DNA of 64,000 nt from Gnetum montanum (GCA_015680685.1 MNCI01003573.1:561465-625464); one strand, 5' to 3'; positions 46,562-57,687 are shown, counted from the stretch's first letter. Numbers and translations: made by a program. Notes: generated by a model from the sequence alone, not told the origin.

Positions 46562-47375
46562 TGATGGGATGCGATATCGCATGGGCCCCATGCAATATCG
46601 CATGGGCCCCACGCGATATCGCGTATGCAATATCGCGGTGCGCCGCAAAGTCTATAAATAAGAGATGGCTCTCCCTTGTTTTCCATCCTAGGCTTAGACC
46701 ATAGTGAAACTTTGGCAGTTTGATCCCTCCAGAGATAAAATATTTTCTATGTGCCCGCAGTAGGAACTCCAAAGTGAACGAATCTTTATTTGAGTAGACA
46801 TTGTACCTGAACACAAGTTTGTGTACGGCAATAAAGACGAACTTCCTGGATAAACGTTGCAGTGCATGGAATAGGCTAATTAGGATTTTATTTATTGTTA
46901 TTTACTATTTTCCATTTAAATGCTTTATTAGGAATTAAATCTTTCTCAACCCTTCTCTCCTAGTTAAGTGCCTCAGTACAACTACTTCGAGCACGTGCGT
47001 TACGCATGATGATCTTAGCAACAACTAACGTTTGGTAACCACGGTTGCATTGGTTCAAGGTGTGAACGGTAAGTGGGAACGGATGCTCACGCTAGGTTAA
47101 TTCAGACTTAGTTAGTTAAAGTTAGTAATTAGTCTTTTCAACCCTTCACCTCACTAGCATAGGAGATAAAACCGAAAAGACAATAAAAATCATCTACCTT
47201 GGACTTACTTAACCATACACCGTGACAACTATAAGTAAGTCTGGGAAGACAACGAATAATTAACCTTAAGTGTTCTATGAGGCGTGTAGACACTTAGTCT
47301 GTGGAGTTCGACTGGATCTCGCATGCTACGCTCGTATTCGTATGGTTGAGTGTAGGCGTACCTCGCCACTCATCA
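46562..47375 (+). repeat. Element B 5' LTR
   Basis: 814 bp, TGATG...CATCA. Four 10-bp palindromes (46571-46580, 46592-46601, 46613-46622, 46627-46636), TATA at 46653-46660, U5 ending GGCGTACCTCGCCACTCATCA. Confidence 0.95.
46571..46660 (+). promoter_or_regulatory. Element B core promoter: palindrome array plus TATA box
   Basis: Palindromes GCGATATCGC or GCAATATCGC at 21-, 21- and 14-bp steps; the 11-bp spacer ATGGGCCCCAT is itself nearly palindromic. TATAAATA starts 16 bases after the last palindrome. The same geometry holds in five other LTRs of this window, supporting a regulatory role. Confidence 0.7.
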
Positions 47376-47376
47376 T

Positions 47377-47394
47377 TGGCGTTGTTGCCAGGGA
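47377..47394 (+). promoter_or_regulatory. Element B primer-binding site (tRNA-Asp type)
   Basis: TGGCGTTGTTGCCAGGGA, one base after the LTR; matches the complement of the plant tRNA-Asp 3' end with three changes, each explicable as C-to-T or G-to-A. Confidence 0.85.
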
Positions 47395-47517
47395 CTAAGT
47401 GTTTGTGCGCTAAGTAGAACATAGGAAATTATTCACATCGTTGGGAGCTTAAATGAACCTTAGGGTTAATTAAACAAAAATTTATATAACGGTTAAATAT
47501 CACACCGATAAGACATA

Positions 47518-49426
47518 ATGTCTTCTTATTCTTCTCACAAGAGCAATTTACCACCTAGGGATCATACACAGAATAGTCGGCAATCAAAAACACATAACCT
47601 AAATTTGCCAGTTCCTCAACAATATAGGATGGAATATACTCATCCTGATGAGTATATTCCCAATTTTACCTTTATCCTCCATCAAGATGAACAGATACAC
47701 GAGAGAGACTTGTAAGGTAACATAGTGTTACCTCTGAATCGTGCAGTCCCCAACATGCTTCTCCGTGCTTTGGCACAGATCGACATGACTCATCTCTATG
47801 CTGAATACGTTGCGGAAGATTTTGACATGAGGGATTACCGTCCCATAGCTTTACAACGTATGAGGGACTCAAGGCAGGAGAGCCAACATACACTATTGAA
47901 GGGAAAAAAGGTCCCACACATCCTAAGTGAAATCAGAGATGGTGAACCACTTATAACTAGTTCTCTATCAAAAGATGTTCCCCCTCCTAACGATAGTAAG
48001 GAGGTGGGGTATCAGAACCTCTGCTCCACGATACATAACCCGTGAACACCAACTATTCATTGAGGGAACAACAACACATGACAAGTACAAGCACTCAGAT
48101 CGTCATCATGATCAGGGCCGAAGCCACAGAAGAGAAGGTAGGAAACATCGTCATGGTGATGGTTCTCCTTCTTCTTTCCCTTCATCACATCATTCACCCT
48201 CTCCTTCCACATCAAGATGCAGCCATCAAGAGCATAACGGTGAGGATAGAGGCAGGCAAAATGAGAGACCTTGATGAGAAAGTCGAGAGAGAGGACAATG
48301 GCATGAAAGAAGGGAAAGTAGGGAACAACGAAGACATCATAGACGTCATGAAAGAGATGATCATGACGAACCCCTACTTGCCACCCAAAGCATGCTAGAC
48401 ATCACGGAGGTAGTGAGAATACCATCAAGGCATTTAAAAGATAGTCGGATCAAGCGCTTAGACATGAATAACATCCCACGATTTGAAGGGGGATACAACG
48501 TGGATCCAAAAAATCATTTACAAGCATTCCACAATGCCTGCGCCTTGCAAAGCATAGAAAACGAGTGGCAAAAACTAAAGTTGTTTCCTAGGAAACTCAT
48601 AAAGGAAGTAGAGAGTTGGTACTGGTCCTTAGAACCGGAAACCATTAGGAGGTGGAGTACAATGTTAGAACTCTTCAACAATAAATATCAAACGTACTCC
48701 AGAGTGTCTAACTTACGTAAGCAGATCCAAGGATGGAAGCAAGTTACTCATGAACCCTTGGATGCTGCCATGGACCGCTATTACGCATTGTTACATTGTT
48801 ACCCGGGCCATGGTTACGCATAGCGAGATCAACTCCACCACATCGTAGATGGGCTAAGGTATGAAACTAGGAGAACCCTTGGGACTTATGCCCAAGGGAG
48901 ATTATCAAAACTTAGATCCCATGAAATTCATCGCTTGTTGGAACAAGTAGCAAAAGAAGAAGGGGAGCTACAAAAAAGAGAAAGTGCAGAAGAATATAAC
49001 CATGACCCCTCTCTTCGAAAGAAGGGAGTGAGATTTTGCAATGAAGAGGATGAGTCACCACTTGAAGAGTTGGTGAACAAAAAAACCTTTCCGTTTCAGA
49101 AACTAACAATGGAAGTATCGGCTAAGGTAGATGAACTATGGAGCTCCTTAGACTGTAAAATTGAAACTGTCCTAAAGATTGTAGAGGAGTCTAAGGAGGA
49201 ACGAAGTATTGACAAAGACAAGAAAAAGCAGAGAGATTCAGGCCCTGCACGTGACAAGGGTAAGGAGAAAATAACTATCTCTTGTGAGGTTGTGGATTTA
49301 GACACAGACGATGATGATGGATGTGAGATCTGCTACTATGACCATCCTAAGGGATGTTGTCCAATCATCTCACATCTACAAGAGTCTAGGGTGTATGCAC
49401 TCAACCCGAGACTCAACAAACGGTAG
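47518..49426 (+). pseudogene. Element B gag
   Basis: Starts at ATG 47518 (MSSYSSHKSNLPPRDH; the start is conserved in block d). A charged N-terminal part ends with a frame change near 48040, then the His/Arg/Ser-rich tract (SHRREGRKHRHGDGSP). The Retrotrans_gag core lies at 48440-48823 (IPRFEGGYNVDPKNHLQAFH, LFPRKLIKEVESWYWSLEPE), with a TAG after PGHGYA. The frame reopens through LEQVAKEEGELQKRES to a CCHC-like knuckle CEICYYDHPKGCC at about 49320-49365. The capsid/nucleocapsid precursor is disrupted by at least three stops or shifts. Confidence 0.88.
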
Positions 49427-49429
49427 ACA

Positions 49430-49970
49430 CCCTAAAGGTTATCTTATCCCCAAGGTAACCCAAGACAGTTCCACCAACTATTGACATACTATCCAAGTGG
49501 AACTCCACCACAATCAATTGGGCAACATCAGTAGTGGCAACACCCATAGTCATGGGGGATGCCGCCGCCTAGGCAACAATACCCTTACCGGTAACCTGAT
49601 CCTTATAGTTACTACATGCAGTAGTCGATTTCTCCAAGTGACCCTATGGGTTACGCAACTCCACAATGTCACTACCTAGTTCGGGAATATTATTAGACTT
49701 CCCCTCCTAAAAGGGACACTCCACATGTATCCCATCCTCCAAATCCATCTGCACCTCTCATGCCGGTAGCTCCACCACCAACCGTTCCAACAATGCCAAG
49801 GGTATTTCCTGCTCAACTGCAACAACCTAATGTCATGAGGGCTTCCAATCCTCAATTGGTCCTGACAATTTTATGCCGAAAATACCTTTCTTCAGAACCA
49901 ACAATTCAACTAAGCCCTCATCCTCACAAGTGGTTGAACATCTAAACACTGCCATATCAAATAAGATTTC
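49430..49970 (+). pseudogene. Element B gag-pro linker, proline-rich
   Basis: Broken reading of Tyr/Pro/Gln-rich text (TYYPSGTPPQSIGQ, PPPTVPTMPRVFPAQLQQ) joining nucleocapsid to protease. Conserved in position in blocks b and d and in the 58.7-kb element. Confidence 0.65.
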
Positions 49971-49979
49971 AGGACCCCC

Positions 49980-50580
49980 TTCAAACAAAAAATTGCATCC
50001 AATGCACACGGTTATGTTAACACATACCATAACCAACTGGATTAAGGTAGGCCACCTTCCCAAGAAATTATCCAATCTTGGAAGCCCCCTAATTTATCTT
50101 TAGGTTACTGGGAATGAACCTCATAAGGCTCTTCTTGACTCAGGCTCTGGAGTCAACTTAATCTCACAAGAATTGTACAAAACCTAGAACCTGCCTCCAC
50201 TCAAAAAGAGCAATATTCGTAAGAGTTGGCTGACCAGTCCATCACTATTCCTTTGGGACAAGTTGAGGACATTATTACCACCATGGGTGGTTGGTCATAC
50301 CCAACTGATTTCTTGGTGATCCAAATAAACAATGACAAAGGGGATTTCCCAATAATAATGGGAAGGGCATGGCTGAGTACAATCAATGCACGTCTAGGAA
50401 TCTACAATCTTTCCCTGGAAATATCCAAGAAAAATACTTTTGGGAAGATTGAAAGGAAGAGAGTTTCATGCATCGCATATAGTGACAAAGGGTACCATTG
50501 CGTGCAGAAATCATGGGTGACACAAAGTTTAAGATTGCCTGCATGCAATCTATGTGCACAAGATATTGACATATAAAAGT
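49980..50580 (+). pseudogene. Element B aspartic protease
   Basis: Retropepsin domain: the active site LLDSGSGVNLISQELYK (Asp codon 50136-50138) is intact locally. It is followed by a TAG and frame break, then EDIITTMGGWSYPTDFLVIQ and KGDFPIIMGRAWLSTINARL. Upstream stops separate it from gag. It would have processed Gag-Pol. Confidence 0.85.
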
Positions 50581-50624
50581 GCCTATATGTAGTAGCCACA
50601 CAACAAGAAAACACCCAATGGCTG

Positions 50625-51640
50625 ATGGCTGATCAAGGGAGCAACTTGATAACATGCATGGAACTGACTGAGGGGATAACTAGTGCTTACATTAAAAGCA
50701 CAGATGTACTAGAGCAAGTTCGTTGCCAACTAACTGAGGGGAAGTTGGAGATTCCAAAGGAATTTAGACAAAAGCCCCTAGACCTAAAACCATTGCCCAC
50801 CGGTTTGGAATACATGATCCTTAAAAATGGAAAACCAGTAATTGTCAACGCAACACTTGCCCCGAAACAAAAAGAAAGCCTATTGAAGGTAATCAATAAA
50901 TGGTCAAAAGCCTTTGCCTGGACATACCTCAAGATAACCGGAATAGACCCTAGGATATGCCAGCATAGGATTTACATGGACCCCTCTATGAAGGCTTGGA
51001 AGCAACCACAGAGACGATTGAACCTAAAATTGAAATAGGTAGTGAAAGAAGAGATAGAGAAACTCCTCAAGGCCAAGTTCATATATCCCATTGTTGATAG
51101 CGAATGGGTTAGTCCTCTAGTAATCATTCCTAAGAAAGGAGGAAAATGGAGGGTATGTATAGATTTTAGGCTACTGAACATGGCAACATTCAAAGATCAT
51201 TTCCCATTGTCGTTCATCAACCAAGTCTTGGACACTATAGCGGGGCATCGCTATTATAGTTTTCTGGATGGATATAGTGCATATAATCAAATCCAAATAG
51301 CACCAGAAGAGAAAGCCAAAACAATGTTCACTAGTCCCTGGGGAACATTTGCATATAAGAAAATGCCATTTGGCTTGTGCAATGCCCCTGCCACATTCCA
51401 ACGTTTAGTCCTAAGCATATTTCAACAACAAATAGGAAATGGAGTGGAAGTCTTTATGGACAACTTCTCCACTTACGGGGAAAGCTTTGATCAAGCCCTA
51501 GACCCATTAGAGTAGGTGCTGAAATGATGTGTTGAAACCAATCTAAAGATTAAGTGGCAGAAAAGCCATTTGATGGTTAAAGAGGGCATAGTACTGGGAC
51601 ATAAGATCTCGCAATCAGGAATAGAGGTAGACCCAAAAAA
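50625..51640 (+). pseudogene. Element B reverse transcriptase
   Basis: Open stretches 50625-51038 and 51042-51515 are separated by one TAG (CAG in the ancestral reading). Motifs in order: KEEIEKLLKAKFIYPIVDSE, WVSPLVIIPKKGGKWRVCID, KDHFPLSFINQVLD, FLDGYSAYNQIQIAP, MPFGLCNAPATFQR and VEVFMDNFSTYG. The catalytic xMDD box is FMDN (51453-51464; GAC to AAC), so polymerase activity is lost even without the stops. Confidence 0.93.
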
Positions 51641-52500
51641 GTAAAGGTTATCCAAGGAATCACCCGACAACCAGAAATGGTCAAAGATATTCGGTCATTC
51701 CTTGGACACACTAGCTACTATGGAAGATTCATCGAGAACTTCTCCAAGATTGTCAAACCATTGGTGGAATTAAGAAAAAAAGATGCACCCTTCGAATGGA
51801 CTAGGGAATGTGAATGAGCATTCCAAACACTAAAAAAAAGGCTTTTGGAAACCCCTATTCTACAAGCCCCCAACTAGTCCAGAACATTTCATATAATGAA
51901 CGATGCATCTAATTATGCCTTAGGAGCCATGCTAACATAGTTAGATGAACAAAAATTCCCTTATTACATCCACTGTGCGAGTAAGAGTATTGCTGGTGCA
52001 CAACTCAACTACACAACTACCAAAAAGGAATTAATGATTGTAGTGTTTGCATTGGAAAAATTTAGGCACTATGTGTTGGGCTACAAAGTGTACATTCATA
52101 CATATCATAGTGCAATATGGTTCCTCATGAACAAGCCAATGGTTAGCCCTCGTATTATACATTGGTTGTTAATCCTTCAAGAGTTCGATTTAACAACAGT
52201 AGATCAAAAAGGCATCGAGAACATAGTTGCCAATCATTTATCTCGGTTGCGTTGGGACAACAAAGAGGATGAATATGCCATATCGGATCACTTTCCTAAT
52301 GAAACCCTCTTTGCCAGTGTAATAAATAACCAACCCATGGGAACAAATTGGTATAGTAGCATTCTTACTTATCTCCTCTCCCAACAAATTCCACAGGGGT
52401 TGGACTTTAGGAAGAAGCAACAATTTTTTCAGAGAACCAAGTACTTCATGGAAATCAAGGGAAAACTCTATAGAGTCTATCCTGATGGCTTGGTTTGATG
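51640..52500 (+). pseudogene. Element B RNase H
   Basis: Connection (KVKVIQGI-type text, FLGHTSYYGRFIENFSKI) then RNase H: ELMIVVFALEKFRHYVLGYK, IHTYHSAIWFLMNKP, LLILQEFDLTTVDQKGIENI and VANHLSRL. The catalytic Asp of the usual YTDHSA motif is Tyr (TAT at 52103-52105) and ADHLSRL has become ANHLSRL. Ends in TGA near 52497. Confidence 0.9.
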
Positions 52501-53640
52501 GTATGTGCCCAATGAGGATCAGTTAATAGTTCTCCAGGATGCTCATGAGGGTCCCTGTGGGGGCCACTATGCAAGGAGACGAACGACCATTAAGATCCTG
52601 CTTGCAGGATACTATTGGCCAATGCTATTTTGGGATGCCCATCAGTTTGTCCACTCCTATGAGCACTGTCAACAGGATGGTGGAATGACTAATAGAATGG
52701 AAGGTCCGCAACAATGGATTTAACCCTTAGAAACCTTCGATATTTGGGAAATAGATTTTATGGGGCCTATTACACCGATGTCCAATGGGAAGGCTTATAT
52801 TATTATTGTTATTGACTATTCGATCAAATGGGCTGAAGCAACTACTATAACAGATTACATGTCATCTACAGCTACATGATTTGTATAATAGAAAATTGTA
52901 AATAAGTTTGGTGTGCCACGTGCACTCATCTCTGATAATGGAACACATTTTATAGGTGAAACCTTTCGCAAGTTGATGCAACGCTTAGGGGTTGAGCATA
53001 AATTGACCACACCTTATCACCCCTAAGCTAATGGCCAAGCAAAGGTCAGCAACCAGGAGATTACAAGAATATTAACAAGAACAATTAGCAAATTTAGGCG
53101 AGATTTGAGCATGAAACTAAATAATGCTCTCTAGGCGTACCGCTCCACTTGGAAACTCCCTACAAGCTACTCTCTCTATGAGTTGGTGTACGGAAAACTC
53201 CCAAAACTTCCAATTCAAATAGAGCTCTGTACACTCTCCATGGCATGTAACCTCCACCTCGACCTCGATCTAGCACAAAAACAACAATTGGCATCTCTAA
53301 ATGTGCTAGAAAAGAATCGATTGGTTTCCCTGTCATCAAACGAGATACACAAGGCATACAACAAACAACGTCATGACTCAAAAATTTGAAAGGTTAAATA
53401 CCAACCTAGAGACAAGGTCCTTTTCTAGAATCCCGCACATGTACCACAATGTACGAAATTTCAAAAATTGTGGAAGGGACCCTACATTATTCATACAACT
53501 TTTCCCTGGGGAGCCATGACAATCTACAAGCCCGAAACCCCTAACAAGAGATTATTGGTCGATGTGCAACAAACAAAACCTTTCCATGAATCCAGAGTAG
53601 CTAGTGCAACTCACACCTCTGATAGTGGAAAACCATGCTC
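52501..53640 (+). pseudogene. Element B integrase
   Basis: Zinc-binding HEGPCGGHY...HSYEHCQQ, where the first Cys of CxxC is Tyr. Core: WEIDFMGPI (Asp 52754-52756), ISDNGTHF (Asp 52934-52936) and NGQAKVSNQEI (catalytic Glu replaced by Lys, codon 53042-53044). C-terminal part: VYGKLPKLPIQIE, RHDSKI, KLWKGPYIIHTTFPWGAMTI and PFHES. There are at least six internal stops. No chromodomain, as expected for Athila. Confidence 0.92.
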
Positions 53641-55616
53641 CTTATTTTGGATCTCTTTCCTTCCATTCAGTCATGGGGGAGATGGCCACCTGTGCTAATA
53701 AATCGAGGCCCTTAGTTATTTTTTTCTTAATTTTAATTTTTTTACACATTTTTGTTTTACAAGTTTTTGTTTTACACATTTTTGTTTTACAAATTTCTTT
53801 AACCTTTATTGTTTTTGGTTTACATCATCGTTATACTTTTTCATTTTTTTTTTGTGTGTGTGCATGTTATCCACTATGTAAGTTTGTTACCTAATAAGTG
53901 TTCTTCATGATGGTATGAACTGTTTTCATGTTGACTACTAATGTTTGGTTTTTACCTTTAAGTTATGATGTTGATACTAAGGTATGTTTCTTTTGATATG
54001 GCAGGCAATGAATTCACTTCATCCATACATGCACCAATTCTATGGTCTCTCTCGACTTGGAAATGTACAATCCCTCTCTAATAAGAACTTTAACGAATCA
54101 GTGACTGGGCATTTCTCAAACTAAGGAAGGATCCAAGGATTGAAACAGGTGTGACTTCAAAGGAACTTGATGCATTTGTGTTGGCCATTCTCTTGGGTAC
54201 TTAGATGTTTTCTTCTTGATTTTTCTTACCATTTCGACATTACCCAATTATCGGAAAGCTAAGAAAATAAAAATAACAAAGTCTTTGCATGGTGTGGTTC
54301 TCACGCATAAACACATAAAATAAAAAAGAAAAAAAAAGAAACAAAGAAAAGGAAAGAAAGTGAGAATTCAAAGCACACCCCTTAGATGAAATAATCATTT
54401 GGACTACAATCACTAGTTATGGAACTCAAAATAAAAATGTTCCCTCTAACCAAGGCCCTTCTTTCTTTCCATTCTCTCCTTCTTGTTTGGTCAGAATGGT
54501 GGTGGCTCTTAGGTGAATGCATTCTTGTTACTTCGAGAGGATGGATCAGCCGAATGCGATAATGTGAAGTCACTGGAAGTGGTTTGTTTGAGGCCGGACT
54601 TGGAATGGGATCTACTAAGTCATATTAACCATGAACTACACAAGGGGCTATACACCACCTTGTTCTTTGGATTCCATTCCATTCTCTTCTCTCCATCCTT
54701 CTCTCCATTGTTCACGTCATTGTCGGTTGTATCATAAGTGTGTATTTTGATTGACGCATTGTTTTCTTTTTGGTAAATTCTTGTAGTTAAGACTTTAACT
54801 CTTGTTTCAAATGACATTTAGAGAGCCTATAGACTCTTTGAATGTGGGTTTGTCAGGGCATTAAGGGCATGAGCCTGCTTTGGGAAGGACCCACTAACAT
54901 TCCTCTTTGGTGCACCAGTTAAATTCTTTCCCTTAACATTTTTGTAATCTATTTTGTTTTGTTCATTTCCATCTTGACATCCATTTCATCAATGCTATAG
55001 TTATCTCTTTTCCTCATCTTTCTTGCTCCTTTTCTTTCTCCATTTTAATGCTACCAGAGCTTCATGATTAGTCATGGGGGTACAGGGCCCAATTTTTTCA
55101 ATTTTCTCCTAACCCCTACACCTTCGGTAGTCACCAATATGATATCTTCAGATTTGTATCAACCATACCACAACCTAGCCAATGGACCTTTCATCAAAGC
55201 AAGGTATCAACTACATTGAAATTCATTTACCCTTGCTAATACAAAAATTGTGTTGTGTGTGGAGATGGAAATCATGCAACAACGGATTGGATCTAGAAGG
55301 AACACTTGGAATGGAGCAGTGTTGGAAGTAGCTATGCAAGGAGCAAGATCGATGGCATGCTTACGGATGAACAACGAAAGGCACAATCTAGGCATTGGTA
55401 GCAGCAACACTTCTTTCTCTCTCTCTTTCTCAATTGCCAAATAAGGCCTAATGTCAATGTAATAAGGTGTTCACTCTTGTTGTCATGAACACTAGTTTTG
55501 TCTTATCTTATAATGATGATCCATTCACATGTCATCCCATTAGTTCCATTTGAGTCAATAATCCCATACCATTCCAATATTTTGTAAGGAACTCAAGGAT
55601 GATTTTTCATTCAGTC
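53641..55616 (+). other. Element B post-integrase region
   Basis: Begins with an internal PPT-like tract (CAGTCATGGGGGAGATGG, 53669-53686). A T-rich repeat of TTTTGTTTTACACATT follows, then a candidate acceptor TTTTGATATGGCAG before GCAATGAATTCACTTCATCC (~54005). A small conserved frame follows (LRKDPRIETGVTSKELDAF, VLAILLG) and an A-rich tract near 54320. The tail has the GGGAAGGACCCACTAAC landmark (~54880). No domain is recognised; env-position ORFs are usual here in Athila but no envelope-like protein is visible. Confidence 0.6.
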
Positions 55617-55625
55617 ATGGGGGTA
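55617..55625 (+). promoter_or_regulatory. Element B polypurine tract
   Basis: ATGGGGGTA immediately before the 3' LTR, within TTCATTCAGTCATGGGGGTA. Primer for plus-strand synthesis. Confidence 0.8.
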
Positions 55626-56421
55626 TGATGGGACATGATATTGCATGGGTCGCGATATCGCATCCCATGCGATATCGTGGTGCACCGCAAAGTCTATAAA
55701 TAAGAGGCGGCTCTCCCTTGTTTTCCATCCTAGGCTTAGACCATAGTGAAACTCTAGCAGTTTGATCCCTCCAGAGATAGAATATTTTCCATGTGCCCGC
55801 AATAGGAACTCCAAAGCGAACAAATCTTTATTCAAGCAGACATTGTACCTGAACACAAGTTTGTGTATAGAAATAAATATGAACTTCCTGGATAAACCTT
55901 GCAGTGCATGGAATAGGCTAATTAGGATTTTATTTATTGTTATTTACTATTTTCCATTTAAATGCTTTATTAGGAATTAAATCTTTCTCAACCCTTCTCT
56001 CCTAGTTAAGTGCCTCAGTACGATTGCTTCGAGCACGTGCATTACGCGTGGTGATCTCAGCAATGACTAGCATTTGGTAACCATGGTTGCATTGGTTCAG
56101 GGTGTGAATGGTAAGTGGGAATGGATGCTGATGCTAGGTTAATTTAAACTTAGTTAGATAGTTAAAGCTAGTAATTAGTCTCTTCAACCCTTCACCTCAC
56201 TAGCATAGGAGATAAAATCAAAAAGACAATAAAAATCATATACCTCGGACTTACTTAACCATACACCGTGACAACTACAAGTAAGTCTAAGAAGATAATG
56301 AATAATTAACCTTAGGTGTTCCATAAGGTGTGTAGGCACTTAGTCTACGAAGTTTGACCAGATCGCTTGTGCTACGCTCGTATTCGTATGGTTGAGTGTA
56401 GGGGTACCTCGCCACTCATCA
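55626..56421 (+). repeat. Element B 3' LTR
   Basis: 796 bp, TGATG...CATCA; collinear with the 5' LTR except for fewer palindrome units (55635-55644, 55652-55661, 55669-55678) and scattered transitions. TATA at 55695-55702. Followed by TSD CCATG. Confidence 0.95.
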
Positions 56422-56426
56422 CCATG

Positions 56427-57113
56427 TTTCCAAGTTTTCGAAGGAAATGTTGAATGATTAAAAGGTGCCAAACCTCCTAAACCAAATGAATTCTTTAGAA
56501 TGTTGAATACTAATAATAAAACTAATGAAAAGAAAGAAATCCTACATGATGGAAATCAAAGAAATTAAAGTGATGAAATTTGCAACTTGATACAAAGCCT
56601 TACTAAAAGAAATATGTAGATCCTAGGTAGGATGAGTATTGCCAAATTTATAGGGCTAAGATGTTTGGGACACTAAGTTCCAAACAAGACAAGATCAACT
56701 CAAGTCATGTTTCTAATTTTTTTAATGAAACTTAACAATGAATTTAGTTAATTAATATTTCTAGTATCACTACCAGATGGGTAAGAGTTACTTGGGCTTA
56801 TGTATCACTGTTTTACCAATGTCTCTTGCAATTGATGAATCATGAATGTAACATAACCAAATCTCCTGATCACTAATATCCTTAAAGGAATCTTGTTGGT
56901 TTTTAGGTCTATGTCTCTTATAGATGTCTGATCCATTTTCCATGAAAATAAATAAAAAGGATGTCCTCTAGCTTAAATAGATCATTTCATATATGTGGTG
57001 CATCTAGTGGTGGTCCATGACTCCCTGGATCGAGGCTCCATGGTTCATCTTTAGGTTGTAGTTAGCCCTTGATTCTACTTGCCCCTTGGATCATGGTTTG
57101 CTTCGATACCAAA
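56427..57113 (-). other. Interior next to a copia-type LTR, with primer-binding site
   Basis: The minus strand at about 57113-57095 reads TTTGGTATCGAAGCAAACC, a TGGTATCAGAGC-type (tRNA-Met) primer site next to the LTR at 57114. The rest has no clear domain. Element B cuts this interior at 56421. Confidence 0.5.
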
Positions 57114-57687
57114 TGTGACATTCTATTCCTGAATTTCATGGAAAACATCAAATATACATTATATTAGACATTATGTGTAAGATGATAATATACCAAACAT
57201 CAAATATATGTAACATTCAACATTATACATAAAGAAAATAACATGGAAAATGCATAAGGAAAAAGAGAAGAATGATTTATTGATGTGGAATAGTGTATTT
57301 GGATCATGCTCTACGAGTGTTCCTTGGGGTTTTCTTCCTTTAGCATCTGTCCCTTAGAGGAAATTCAACACTACCACCACAATTAGGCCTACAACTAGCC
57401 AGAAAGGATGGTCAATCCTCTTCTTGTCCTGCTTCACCTAGCTCCCCTTACTCGCCTTTACCGACTTTGTAACTCCATGTTGATACAACCTCTATGCTCG
57501 GGTATAAATACCTTAGGTCAAAATCCCAAAGGTCACCTCAAGAGACACATCTCTTATTACAACATGCTCTTCCAGGTCTTAATTACAACTCCCCTTTCAT
57601 GTCTTGTTACGATAATGATAACACTTGTTATAAAGAGGCATCATCTTCATTATGCAGTAGCACCATTTGGGGAATAGGGACATTACA
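57114..57687 (-). repeat. Copia-type LTR, about 574 bp
   Basis: Plus-strand ends TGTGACATTC...CATTACA; minus-strand reading TGTAATGTCC...GAATGTCACA. Supported by the adjacent Met-type PBS. Contains GGGTATAAATACC near 57501. The partner LTR was not found in the window. Confidence 0.55.

Larger units (their letters stand above)
46562..56421 (+). mobile_element. Element B: complete-structure Athila-like Ty3/gypsy retrotransposon
   Basis: 9860 bp with 5' LTR 46562-47375, tRNA-Asp-type PBS 47377-47394, gag from 47518, protease (DSG at 50136), RT, RNase H, integrase, a 1.9-kb post-integrase region, PPT, 3' LTR 55626-56421 and TSD CCATG. The RT wording (KDHFPLSFINQVLD, FLDGYSAYNQI, MPFGLCNAPATFQR) is Athila-clade. 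Gag and pol have many stops, most TAG or TGA, and mutated catalytic residues, so it is not autonomous. LTR differences are mostly C/T and G/A transitions plus palindrome copy number. Confidence 0.95.

Noticed and set aside
46410-46814. 134-codon minus ORF across the LTR palindromes
   Set aside because: Spans the LTR boundary and repeats Ala/His/Ile through the palindrome array; a related frame at 55611-55856 exists only because the LTRs are duplicates.
53604-53894. 96-codon hydrophobic ORF that could look like a membrane/envelope protein
   Set aside because: Produced by T-rich repeats (TTTTGTTTTACACATT); the homologous tracts in block d and Element C do not keep the frame.
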